Shown: positions 21,201-33,200 of the stretch, in pieces
Layout of the letters: each line of letters begins with the position of its first letter
How positions within the stretch are numbered: the stretch's first letter is position 1
Assembly: GCF_002305895.1 (NCBI RefSeq)
Contig: NZ_CP022203.1
Coordinates: 4,318,501-4,382,500, forward strand
Direction: 5' to 3'
From: Corallococcus macrosporus DSM 14697
GTDB lineage: Bacteria; Myxococcota; Myxococcia; Myxococcales; Myxococcaceae
DNA length: 64,000 nucleotides
Made by a program: the position numbers and the translations under genes
The notes under the pieces: generated by a model
Database searches by the model: none
What the model saw: only the letters and a program-made list of their open reading frames with translations
Told to the model about the DNA's origin: nothing

Positions 21201-24200
21201 CCGCGGCAGCGGCTGGTCCTGGGCGGTGACGTCTCGGAGTGGGCGCTGATGGACCGGGTCCACGCCCTGGCGCCAGGGTTGGTGGTGTTCAACCACTACG
21301 GCCCTTCGGAGACGACGGTGGGGGTGCTCACGCTCCAGGTGGAGCGCGAGCCGCGGGGGCGCGTGTCCGCGTCGGTGCCGCTGGGCCGGCCCATCCCGAA
21401 CGCGCGCGTCTACGTGCTGGACGCACGGTTGCGCCCGGTGCCGGTGGGGATTCCAGGGGAGTTGTGCATCGGTGGAGAGACGGTGGGCCGCGGCTACCTG
21501 GGCCGGCCGGACCTCTCGGCCGAGCGCTTCATGCCGGACCCGTACACGGATGAGCCGGGGGCGCGGATGTACCGGACCGGTGACCGGGCCCGTGTGCTCG
21601 CGGATGGGCGGGTGGAGTTCCTGGGGCGCATGGACTACCAGCTCAAGGTCCGCGGCTATCGCGTCGAGTTGGGGGAGGTGGAAGCGGCGCTGGAGCGGCA
21701 CGTCGCGGTGCGCGAGTCCGTCGTGGTGGCCCTCGACGGCGCGGCGGAGGGCAAGCGCCTGGTGGGTTACGCCGTGCCGAAGCCAGGGCACGCACTGGAC
21801 GCCGAGTCGCTGCGGGGCTTCCTGGCGCGGACGCTGCCTGAGTACATGGTACCGCAGGCCCTGGTGGTGCTGGACTCGCTGCCTTTGACGCCCAACGGGA
21901 AGGTGGACCGCAAGGCCCTGCCCGCGCCGGACTTCCAGGCGGCGGACGCGGAAGCCTTCGTCGCGCCTCGGACGGCCACGGAGGAGCTCCTGGCGGGCTT
22001 GTTCTCCGAGGTGCTGGGCCTGGAGCGAGTCGGTGTCCACAGCGGCTTCTTCGATCTGGGCGGGCACTCGCTGCTGGCCACGCAGGCCATCTCCCGCATC
22101 CGGGGCGCCTTGGGTATCGAGCTCCCGCTCCGAGACCTCTTTGAAGCTCCGACCGTGGCCGCGCTCGCCGAACGGGTGGACCGCTGGGTCCGGTCTGGCG
22201 CGGCGGTCGCGGCGCCTCCGCTGAGGCCAAGGGAGGGACGGACAAACGTCCTCCCCCTGTCGTTCGCGCAGCAGCGGTTGTGGTTCCTGGAGCAGCTCGC
22301 GCCAGGAAGCGCCTTCTACAACGTCCCGGCGGTGGTGAAGTTGTCTGGGCCGCTCGACGTGGTGGCCCTGAAGCGGAGCTTCGACGCGCTCGTTCGCCGC
22401 CACGAGTCCTTGCGGACCACGTTCCGCGCCGAGGGTGGAGCGCCCGTGCAGGTCATCTCGCCCGAGGGGCAGCGCGCGCTGGCGGTCGTTGACCTGAGCG
22501 GACACCCCGACGCGGAGCAGGAGGCCCTGCGGCGCTCCGAGGCGGAGTCGCTCAAGCCCTTCGATCTGGAGAAGGGGCCGCTGCTGAGGACCTCGCTGCT
22601 GCGACTCGGGGCGCAGGAGCACGTGCTGGTGCTGATGATGCATCACATCGTGTCCGATGGCTGGTCGATGGGGGTCCTCGTCCGGGAGGTCGCGGCGCTC
22701 TACGACGCCTTCACCCGGAGCCATCCATCACCGCTCCCGGAGTTGCCGGTGCAGTACCCGGACTACGCGGTGTGGCAGCGCGAGTGGCTCCAGGGCGAGG
22801 TGTTGGAGGCGCAGCTCGCGTACTGGCGGGAGCAGCTCGCCGATGCGCCGAGGGCCCTGGAGTTGCCCACCGACAAGGCGCGGCCAGCGGTTCAGACGTA
22901 CAGCGGAGCCCTGCGTCACGAAGTGTGGCCCAGGTCCCTCTGGCGTGACCTGGAGGCCTTCGGCCGGCGAGAAGGCGCGACGCCGTTCATGGTGTTGCTG
23001 GCGGCGTATCAGGTGGTGCTGTCGAGGTACGCGAGGCAGGAGGACGTGAGCGTGGGCTCGCCCATCGCAGGGCGGACGCATGGGGAGACGGAGGGGCTGA
23101 TCGGGTTCTTCGCGAACATGCTGGTGCTGCGCACGAAGGTGAGCGCGGCGCGGAGCTTCCGGGAACTGCTGGGGCAGGTGAGGGAAGTGACGCTGGGGGC
23201 GTACGCGCACCAGGATGTGCCGTTCGAGAAGCTGGTGGAGGAGCTGCAGCCAGAGAGGGACTTGAGCCGCAGCCCGCTGTTCCAGGTGACGCTGACGCTG
23301 CAGAACACGCCAGTGACGGACGTGACGTTGGGTGAGGGGCTGCGCCTCTCCGGCGTGGAGTCGGAGGGCAGGACGTCGAAGTTCGACCTGTCGCTGGTGG
23401 TGGAGGAGGTTCAGGACGGTGTGGTGGTGGCGGCCAACTACAACACCGATTTGTTTGAAGCGGAGACGGTGCTCAAGCTGTTGAGGCACCTGCGGACGCT
23501 GCTGAATGCGGCCATCGCCGAGCCGGAGACTCGGTTGGGCGAGCTTCCGTTGATGGACGCCGAGGAACGGAATCGGCTGGTGAAGGCGTGGAGCGGGACG
23601 GCTACTGCGTACCCGCGCGATGCTGGCCTTGCGGTCCTCTTCGAACAGCAGGTTGAGCGTACGCCGGAGTCGGTGGCGGTGGAGTACGAGGGGCAGCGGC
23701 TGACGTACAGCGAGTTGAACCGGCGAGCGAACCAGTTGGCGCACCACCTGAGGGGCATGGGTGTGGGGCCGGAAGTGAGGGTGGGGCTGTGCGTGGAGCG
23801 CTCGCTGGAGTTGGTGGTGAGCGTGCTGGGCATCCTGAAGGCGGGAGGCGTGTACGTGCCGCTGGATGCCAGCTACCCGCTGGAGCGGCTGGCTTGGATG
23901 AAGGCGGAGGCGGGCGTCGCGGTGTTGGTGGCGCAGGAGAAGCTTGCGGACGAGGTGGCGTCTGGCGGTGAGCTGGTGGTGTGCGTGGACACGGAGTGGG
24001 CCACGCAGATTGCCCACCAGCCGGAGACGACACCGAGCACGCGAGTCTGCGGAGACAACCTGGCGTACGTGATGTTCACGTCGGGGAGCACCGGGAAGCC
24101 GAAGGGCGTTGGCGTGCCGCACCGAGCGGTGTCGCGACTGGTGCTGGGGGCGGACTACGCGCGCTTCGGGCCTGAGGAGGTGTGGCTGCAACTGGCGCCG

Positions 24201-27200
24201 ATTTCCTTCGACGCCTCGACGTTGGAGGTGTGGGGCGCGCTGCTGCACGGGTCGAAGCTGGTGGTGTACCCGGCGGGCACGCCGTCGTTGGAGGAGTTGG
24301 GCCGGAAGCTGGAGACGTCGGGAGTGACGTCGCTGTGGCTGACGGCGGCGCTGTTCGAGCAGATGCAGGCGCGGCAGCCGCAAGCCCTGGCGAAGGTGCG
24401 GCAGGTGCTGGCGGGTGGAGACGCGCTGCCGGTGGCGCGGGTGAAGGAGCGGCTGGAAGCGGGAGGAGTCCTCATCAACGGGTACGGCCCGACGGAGAAC
24501 ACGACGTTCTCCAGCACGTACCGGATGGAGAGTCCGGAGGAGGTGGGCGCATCGGTGTCCATCGGCCGGCCTGTGTCCAATACGACGGCATACGTGCTGG
24601 ACGGCGGGATGCGGCCGGTGCCGGTGGGCGTCCCGGGCGAGCTGTACGTGGGCGGAGACGGCCTGGCAGTGGGCTACGTGGGCCGCCCTGAGCTGACGGC
24701 GGAGCGCTTCGTGCCGAGCCCGTTCGGAGACGGCGAGCGCCTCTACCGGACGGGGGACGTGGCGCGGTGGCTGGGGAACGGGACGCTGGAGTTCCTGGGC
24801 CGAGGCGACACGCAGGTGAAGGTGCGCGGGTACCGCATTGAGCTGGGGGAGGTGGAAGCGGCGCTGGCCCAGCACGCGGGCGTCAACGAGGCCGTGGTGG
24901 TGGCGCGGGAAGACGCCAGTGAAGGCAAGCGGCTGGTGGCGTATGTGACGCCGCGAGAGGGCTCGGAGCTGGAGCCCAACGCGCTACGCGCCCATATGAA
25001 GCAACGGCTGCCGGAGTACATGGTGCCGTCGGCGTATGTGGTGCTGGAGACGCTGCCGCTGACGCCGAACGGGAAGGTGGACCGCAAGGCCCTGCCCGCA
25101 CCGGAGGCCGCGGGCCCGAAGGCCGAGCAGTTCCAGGCGCCACGGACGGCCACGGAGCAGAAGCTGGCGGCCATCTTCAGCGAAGTGCTGAACGTCGAGC
25201 GCGTGGGGCTGGAGGGAGACTTCTTCGAGCTGGGCGGACACTCGCTGCTGGCGACACAGTTGGTGTCACGCGTGCGCGAGGATTTGAAGATCGAGCTCCC
25301 CTTGAGGGACATCTTCGAGTGCCCCACGGTCGAGAAGCTGGCTCAACGTGTAGAGGACTCTCGCGGAACAGAATCGGCGGTGGTTCGGGCTCCACGTTTG
25401 ACTCGGGCGCCTCGGGACGTGGCGATTCCGTTGTCATTCGCGCAGCAGCGGTTGTGGTTCCTTGATCAACTGGAGCCAGGCAGCCCGTTCTACAACGTGC
25501 CTTCGGTGGTGAGGCTCTCGGGGCGTCTGGAGCTGGAGGCCTTGGAGTCCAGCTTCCGCGAACTCGTGCGGCGCCACGAACCATTGCGCACGACGTTCCG
25601 TGACAACGGGGGGGAGCCTGTCCAGGTCATCGCGTCCGAGCCGCAGCCGTATTTTCAGCAGATCGACTTCAGTTCGTGGGCAGCCGACCGGACCACGACG
25701 GCGCAGCAATGGATCGCAGAAGAGGTACAGCGCCCATTCAACCTGGAGAAGGGGCCGTTGCTGAGAGCGACGGTGGTGAAGGAGGGGGAGGAGGAGCACG
25801 TGCTGGTGCTGGTGATGCACCACATCGTGTCGGACGGGTGGTCGATGGGCGTGCTGGTGAGGGAGTTGGTGGAGTTGTACGAGGCATCCGCGGCAGGGAG
25901 AGAGCCGCGCCTGCCGGAGCTGCCGGTGCAGTACGCGGACTATGCGGTGTGGCAGAGGGAGTGGCTGGCGGGGGAGGTGCTGGAGGAGCAGCTCGGGTAC
26001 TGGAGGAGGCAGTTGGAGGGGGCGCCTGGTGCGTTGGAGTTGCCAACGGACAAGGCGAGGCCCGCGGTGCAGACGTACCGAGGAGGGACGACGGGGCTGG
26101 AGTGGCCGAGGGCGCTGTGGGAGGGGGTGAAGGGGCTGGCGCAGGAGGAGAATGCGACGCCCTTCATGGTGCTGCTGGCGGCATTCCAGGCGGTGCTGTC
26201 GAGGTACGCGAGGCAGGAGGACGTGTGTGTGGGCTCGCCCATCGCGAACCGGACGAGGGCGGAGACGGAGGGGCTGATTGGCTTCTTCGTGAATACGCTG
26301 GTGCTGCGCACGAAGGTGAAGGGGGAGGAGAGCTTCCGTGGGCTGCTGGGGCAGGTGAGGGAGGTGACGCTGGGTGCGTACGCGCACCAGGACGTGCCAT
26401 TCGAGAGGCTAGTGGAGGAGCTGCAGCCGGAGAGGGACTTGAGCCGCAGCCCGCTGTTCCAGGTGATGCTGGTGCTGCAGAACGCGCCAGGAGGAGCGGT
26501 GAGTCTGCCGGGGCTGAAGCTGGAGGCGGCGGAGGCCACCGGGAAGACGTCGAAGTTCGACCTGACGCTGGGGCTGGGCGAGTCGAGTGAGGGCGGGCTG
26601 GCAGGGACGTTGGAGTTCAACAGCGACCTGTTCGAGGCCGGGACGATGGACCGGCTGCTCGGGCACCTGAAGGTGCTGTTGGAGGCGGCTGTCGTCAGTC
26701 CGGAGACTCGGTTGGGCGAGCTTCCGTTGATGGGCGCCGAGGAACGGAATCGGCTGGTGAAGGCGTGGAGCGGGACGGCCTCCGAGTACCCGCGCGACTC
26801 GGGTTTGTCGGAGCTGTTTGAAGCCCAGGTGCAGCGGACGCCGGAAGCCGTGGCGGTGGAGTACGAGGGGCAGCGGCTGACGTACAGGGAGCTGAACCGG
26901 CGTGCGAACCAGCTCGCGCATCACCTGAAGGGCATGGGTGTGGGGCCCGAAGTGAGGGTGGGGCTGTGCATGGAGCGCTCGCTGGAGTTGGTGGTGAGCG
27001 TGCTGGGCATCCTGAAGGCGGGAGGCGTGTACGTGCCGCTGGATGCGAGCTACCCGCTGGAGCGGCTGGCTTGGATGAAGGCGGAGGCGGGCGTCGCGGT
27101 GTTGGTGGCGCAGGAGAAGCTTGCGGACGAGGTGGCGTCTGGCGGTGAGCTGGTGGTGTGCGTGGACACGGAGTGGGCCGCGCAGATTGCCCACCAGCCG

Positions 27201-30200
27201 GAGACGACGCCGAGCACGCGAGTCTGCGGAGACAACCTGGCGTATGTGATGTTCACGTCGGGGAGCACGGGGAAGCCGAAGGGCGTGGGGGTGCCGCACC
27301 GAGCGGTGTCGCGGCTGGTGCTGGGGACGGACTACGCGCGCTTCGGGCCTGACGAGGTGTGGCTGCAGCTTGCGCCGATTTCCTTCGATGCTTCGACGTT
27401 GGAGGTGTGGGGCGCGCTGCTGCACGGGGCGAAGCTGGTGGTGTACCCGGCGGGCACGCCGTCGTTGGAGGAGTTGGGCCGCAAGCTGGAGACGTCGGGA
27501 GTGACGTCACTGTGGCTGACGGCGGCGCTGTTCGAGCAGATGCAGGCGCGGCAGCCGCAAGCCCTGGCGAAGGTGAGGCAGGTGCTGGCGGGTGGAGACG
27601 CGCTGCCGGTGGCGCGGGTGAGGGAGCGACTTTCCGCGGGCGGAATCCTCATCAACGGGTACGGCCCGACGGAGAACACGACGTTCTCCAGCACGTACCG
27701 GATGGAGAGTCCGGAGGAGGTGGGCGCATCGGTGTCCATCGGCCGGCCTGTGTCCAATACGACGGCATACGTGCTGGACGGCGGGATGCGGCCGGTGCCG
27801 GTGGGCGTCCCGGGCGAGCTGTACGTGGGCGGAGACGGGCTGGCGGTGGGCTACGTGGGCCGCCCTGAGCTGACGGCGGAGCGCTTCGTGCCGAGCCCAT
27901 ACGGAGACGGCGAGCGCCTCTACCGCACGGGAGACATGGTGCGGTGGCTGGGGAACGGGACGCTGGAGTTCCTGGGCCGAGGCGACACGCAGGTGAAGGT
28001 GCGTGGGTACCGAATCGAGCTGGGGGAGGTGGAAGCGGCGCTGGCCCAGCACGCGGGCGTCAACGAGGCCGTGGTGGTGTCGCGGCAGGACGGGAGCGAA
28101 GGCAAGCGGCTGGTGGCGTATGTGACGGTACATGACGGCACCGCGCTTGAGCCCAGCGCGCTACGCGCCCATATGAAGCAGCGGCTGCCGGAGTACATGG
28201 TGCCGTCGGCATACGTGGTGCTGGAGACGCTGCCGCTGACGCCGAATGGGAAGGTGGACCGCAGGGCACTACCGACTCCGGATGCGCAGCCGCGCCTGCC
28301 CGGGGCAGGGTACGAGGCTCCGCGTACGCCAACCGAAGTGCTGCTGGCTGGCGTCTTCTCGGAGGTGCTGGGCGTTGCGCGGATCGGCTTGAAGGACAAC
28401 TTCTTCGAGTTGGGTGGACACTCGCTGCTGGCGACCCAGGTCGTTTCTCGGGTCAGGACTGTCTTCGGGATCGAGCTGCCGCTCCGAGAGCTGTTCGAAG
28501 CCCCCACGATGTCGGAGTTCGCTGAACGCGTCGAACGGGCTGTGCGCTCCGGGATGTCGGTCGCGGCTCCTCCGTTGAAGCCACGGTTGGAGCACGGCTC
28601 GAGCTTGCCGACCTCGTTCGCGCAGCAGCGACTGTGGCTCCTGGACCAGATGAACCCAGGGGGCACCTCCTACAATGTGCCGGCGGTGCTTCGGGTAGAA
28701 GGCCCGTTGGATGCGATGGTGCTCCAGCGAAGCTTCCAAGAACTCGTGCGGCGACATGAGTCCCTGCGGACGACGTTCAGCAGTTGCGATGGAATGCCGG
28801 TGCAGGTCATCTCCGCGGATCCGGTACTGGCCTTCCAACACAAGACGCTGGCTTCACTGCCGGAAGACGAGCGCGCGGCGGAAGTCTCCCGTCTGGCCGA
28901 CGAGGATGCTCATCAGCCATTCGATCTGGCGCGCGGTCCACTGCTGCGCGTGACCCTGTTGAAGTTGTCCGAGCAGGAGCACGTGCTGGTGCTGGTGATG
29001 CACCACATCGTGTCGGACGGGTGGTCGATGGGCATCCTCGTGCGCGAAGTGACCTCGTTGTACGAGGCGTTCGCACAAGGGCGTTCGTCACCCCTGCCGG
29101 ACCTGCCGGTGCAGTACGCGGACTATGCCGTGTGGCAGCGCGAGTGGCTCCGGGGTGAGGTGCTGGAGAGGCAGCTCGCGTACTGGAAGCAACAGCTGGA
29201 AGGCGCGGCGCAAGCGCTCGAGCTCCCGACGGACAGGGCTCGGCCCACCCTTCAGACCTTCCGTGGAGGTCATCTCGAACAGCGATGGCCAAAGCCGTTG
29301 TGGGACGGCGTGAAGTCCCTGGCTCAGCGAGAAGGCGCGACGCCGTTCATGGTGTTGCTGGCGGCGTATCAGGTGGTGCTGTCGAGGTACGCGAGGCAGG
29401 AGGACGTGAGCGTGGGCTCGCCCATCGCAGGGCGGACGCATGGGGAGACGGAGGGGCTGATCGGCTTCTTCGTGAACACGCTGGTGCTGCGGGCCAGGCT
29501 GTCGCCCGGACTGACGTTCCGTGAATTGTTGGGACAAGTCCGGGAGGTGACGCTGGGAGCGTACGCGCACCAGGATGTGCCGTTCGAGAAGCTGGTGGAG
29601 GAGCTGCACCCAGAGAGGGACTTGGGTCGAAGCCCGCTGTTCCAGGTGACGCTGACGCTGCAGAACACGCCAGTGACGGACGTGACGTTGGGTGAGGGGC
29701 TGCGCGTCTCTGGCGTGGAGTCGGAGGGCAGGACGTCGAAGTACGACGTGTCGCTGGTGATGGAGGAAGTGCAGGACGGCGTGGTCGCCATGGCGAATTA
29801 CAACAGCGACCTGTTCGAGGCCGGGACGATGGACCGGATGCTCGGGCACCTGAAGGTGCTGTTGGAGGGCGCCATCGCCGAGCCTGAGGCGCGGCTGGGT
29901 GAGCTGCCGTTGATGGGCGCCGAGGAGCGGACGCGCGTGGTGGAGGCGTGGAGTGGGACGGCCTCCGAGTACCCGCGCGACGTAGGGTTGGCGGAGCTGT
30001 TTGAAGCCCAGGTGCAGCGGACGCCGGAGTCGGTGGCGGTGGAGTACGAGGGACAGCGGCTGACGTACAGGGAGCTGAACCGGCGTGCGAACCAGCTCGC
30101 GCATCACCTGAAGGGCATGGGTGTGGGGCCCGAAGTGAGGGTGGGGCTGTGCGTGGAGCGCTCGCTGGAGTTGGTGGTGAGCGTGCTGGGCATCCTGAAG

Positions 30201-33200
30201 GCGGGAGGCGTGTACGTGCCGCTGGATGCGAGCTACCCGCTGGAGCGGCTGGCTTGGATGAAGGCGGAGGCAGGCGTCGCGGTGTTGGTGGCGCAGGAGA
30301 AGCTTGCGGACGAGGTGGCGTCTGGCGGTGAGTTGGTGGTGTGCGTGGATACGGAGTGGGCCACGCACGTCGCCCGTCAGCCTGAGAGCAACCCTGCTTC
30401 AACGGTGAGTGGAGACAACCTGGCGTACGTGATGTTCACGTCAGGAAGCACGGGGAAGCCGAAGGGCGTGGGGGTGCCGCACCGAGCGGTGTCGCGATTG
30501 GTGCTGGGGACGGACTACGCGCGCTTCGGGCCTGACGAGGTGTGGCTGCAACTGGCGCCGATTTCCTTCGACGCCTCGACGCTGGAGGTGTGGGGCGCGC
30601 TGCTGCACGGGGCGAAGCTGGTGGTGTACCCGGCGGGCACGCCTTCGCTGGAGGAGTTGGGCCGGAAGCTGGAGACGTCGGGAGTGACGTCACTGTGGCT
30701 GACGGCGGCGCTGTTCGAGCAGATGCAGGCGCGGCAGCCGCAGGCCCTGGCGAAGGTGCGTCAGTTGCTCGCGGGTGGAGACGCGCTGCCGGTGGCGCGG
30801 GTGAAGGAGCGGCTGGAAGCGGGAGGAGTCCTCATCAACGGGTACGGCCCGACGGAGAACACGACGTTCTCCAGCACGTACCGGATGGAGAGTCCGGAGG
30901 AGGTGGGCGCATCGGTGTCCATCGGCCGGCCTGTGTCCAATACGACGGCATACGTGCTGGACGGCGGGATGCGGCCGGTGCCGGTGGGCGTCCCGGGCGA
31001 GCTGTACGTGGGCGGAGACGGCCTGGCAGTGGGCTACGTGGGCCGCCCTGAGCTGACGGCGGAGCGCTTCGTGCCGAGCCCGTTCGGAGACGGCGAGCGC
31101 CTCTACCGGACGGGGGACGTGGCGCGGTGGCTGGGGAACGGGACGCTGGAGTTCCTGGGCCGAGGCGACACGCAGGTGAAGGTGCGCGGGTACCGCATTG
31201 AGCTGGGGGAGGTGGAAGCGGCGCTGGCCCAGCACGCGGGCGTCAACGAGGCCGTGGTGGTGGCGCGGGAAGACGCCAGTGAAGGCAAGCGGCTGGTGGC
31301 GTATGTGACGCCGCGAGAGGGCTCGGAACTGGAGCCCAGCGCGCTACGCGCCCATATGAAGCAACGGCTGCCGGAGTACATGGTGCCGTCGGCATACGTG
31401 GTGTTCCAGTCACTGCCGCTGACGCCGAACGGGAAGGTGGACCGCAAGGCCCTGCCCGCACCGGAGGCAGCGGGCTCGAAGGCCGAGCACTTCCAGGCGC
31501 CACGGACGGCCACGGAGCAGAAGCTGGCGGCCATCTTCAGCGAAGTGCTGAACGTCGAGCGCGTGGGGCTGGAGGGAGACTTCTTCGAGCTGGGCGGACA
31601 CTCGCTACTGGCCACGCAGTTGGTGTCCCGAGTGCGCGAGGCGTTCCAGATGGAGCTGCCCCTGCGGGACGTCTTCGAGTCCCCCACGGTGGAGAAGCTG
31701 GCCGCGCGGTTGGAGGAGGCGCAGTCGGAGGTCTCGGCGCACCAGGCGCCTGCATTGAGACGAGTCCCCCGAGAGGGCGCCCTCCCGCTGTCGTTCGCCC
31801 AGCAGCGGCTGTGGTTCCTCGATCAGTTGGAGCCAGGCAGCGCCTTCTACAACGTGCCCGTGGCGGTGAAGCTGAGCGGGACCCTCGACCTTGGGGCATT
31901 GCGGCGCAGCTTCGATGAACTGGTGCGCCGACACGAATCGCTGCGCACGACGTTCGAGGAGCAGGGCGGTACGCCCGTGCAACTCGTCTCGGAGGACGCG
32001 ACGGCGCGGCTCGAAGTCGTGGAGCTTGGTTCGGACAGCGGACTCGAACGGGCGTCGGCGGTAGAGCGGTTCGTTGCAGAGGAAGCGCTGCGCCCGTTCA
32101 ACCTGGAGAAGGGGCCGTTGCTGAGAGCGACGGTGGTGAAGGAGGGGGAGGAGGAGCACGTGCTGGTGCTGGTGATGCACCACATCGTGTCGGACGGGTG
32201 GTCGATGGGCGTGTTGGTGAGGGAGCTGGTGGAGTTGTACGAGGCATCCGCGGCAGGGAGAGAGCCGCGCCTGCCGGAGCTGCCGGTGCAGTACGCGGAC
32301 TATGCGGTGTGGCAGAGGGAGTGGCTGGCGGGGGAGGTGCTGGAGGAGCAGCTCGGGTACTGGAGGAGGCAGTTGGAGGGGGCGCCTGGTGCGTTGGAGT
32401 TGCCAACGGACAAGGCGAGGCCCGCGGTGCAGACGTACCGAGGGGGGACGACGGGGCTGGAGTGGCCGAGGGCGATGTGGGAGGGGGTGAAGGGGCTGGC
32501 GCAGGAGGAGAATGCGACGCCCTTCATGGTGCTGCTGGCGGCCTTCCAGGCGGTGCTGTCGAGGTACGCGAGGCAGGAGGACGTGTGTGTGGGCTCGCCC
32601 ATCGCGAACCGGACGAGGGCGGAGACGGAGGGGCTGATTGGCTTCTTCGTGAATACGCTGGTGCTGCGCACGAAGGTGAAGGGGGAGGAGAGCTTCCGTG
32701 AGCTGCTGGGGCAGGTGAGGGAGGTGACGTTGGGTGCGTACGCGCACCAGGACGTGCCATTCGAGAGGCTGGTGGAGGAGCTGCAGCCGGAGAGGGACTT
32801 GAGCCGCAGCCCGCTGTTCCAGGTGATGCTGGTGCTGCAGAACGCGCCAGGAGGAGCGGTGAGTCTGCCGGGGCTGAAGCTGGAGGCGGCGGAGGCCACC
32901 GGGAAGACGTCGAAGTTCGACCTGACACTCGGGGTGAGTGAATCGGATGGGGGCCTCTCTGGCGGTCTGGAGTTCAACAGCGACCTGTTTGAGCCCGAGA
33001 CGATGGCGCGGCTGCTCACGCATTTGCGGAGCCTGCTGGAAGCGGCTGTCGCACGGCCTGCATCACGGTTGAGCGACTTGCCGTTGATGAGCCGTGAAGA
33101 AGAGCAGCGGCTGGTGAAGGCGTGGAGCGGGACGGCCCCGGAGTACCCACGGAGCGCCAGCCTCTCTGCGCTATTCGAGCAGCAGGCGGAGCGGACACCG

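Larger units (their letters stand above)
28596..31770 (+). other. NRPS module 8, C-A-T, valine-like
   Basis: Intact C domain; the first motif is slightly altered ([13 protein letters not shown]). A-domain code DALWLGGTFK. The A domain is a chimera: its 5' part equals module 4 and its 3' part equals module 6. Confidence 0.75.

Noticed and set aside
18897-22724. 1275-codon open frame on the minus strand inside the giant NRPS
   Set aside because: Same compositional shadow of the coding strand; similar shadows recur wherever the modules repeat.
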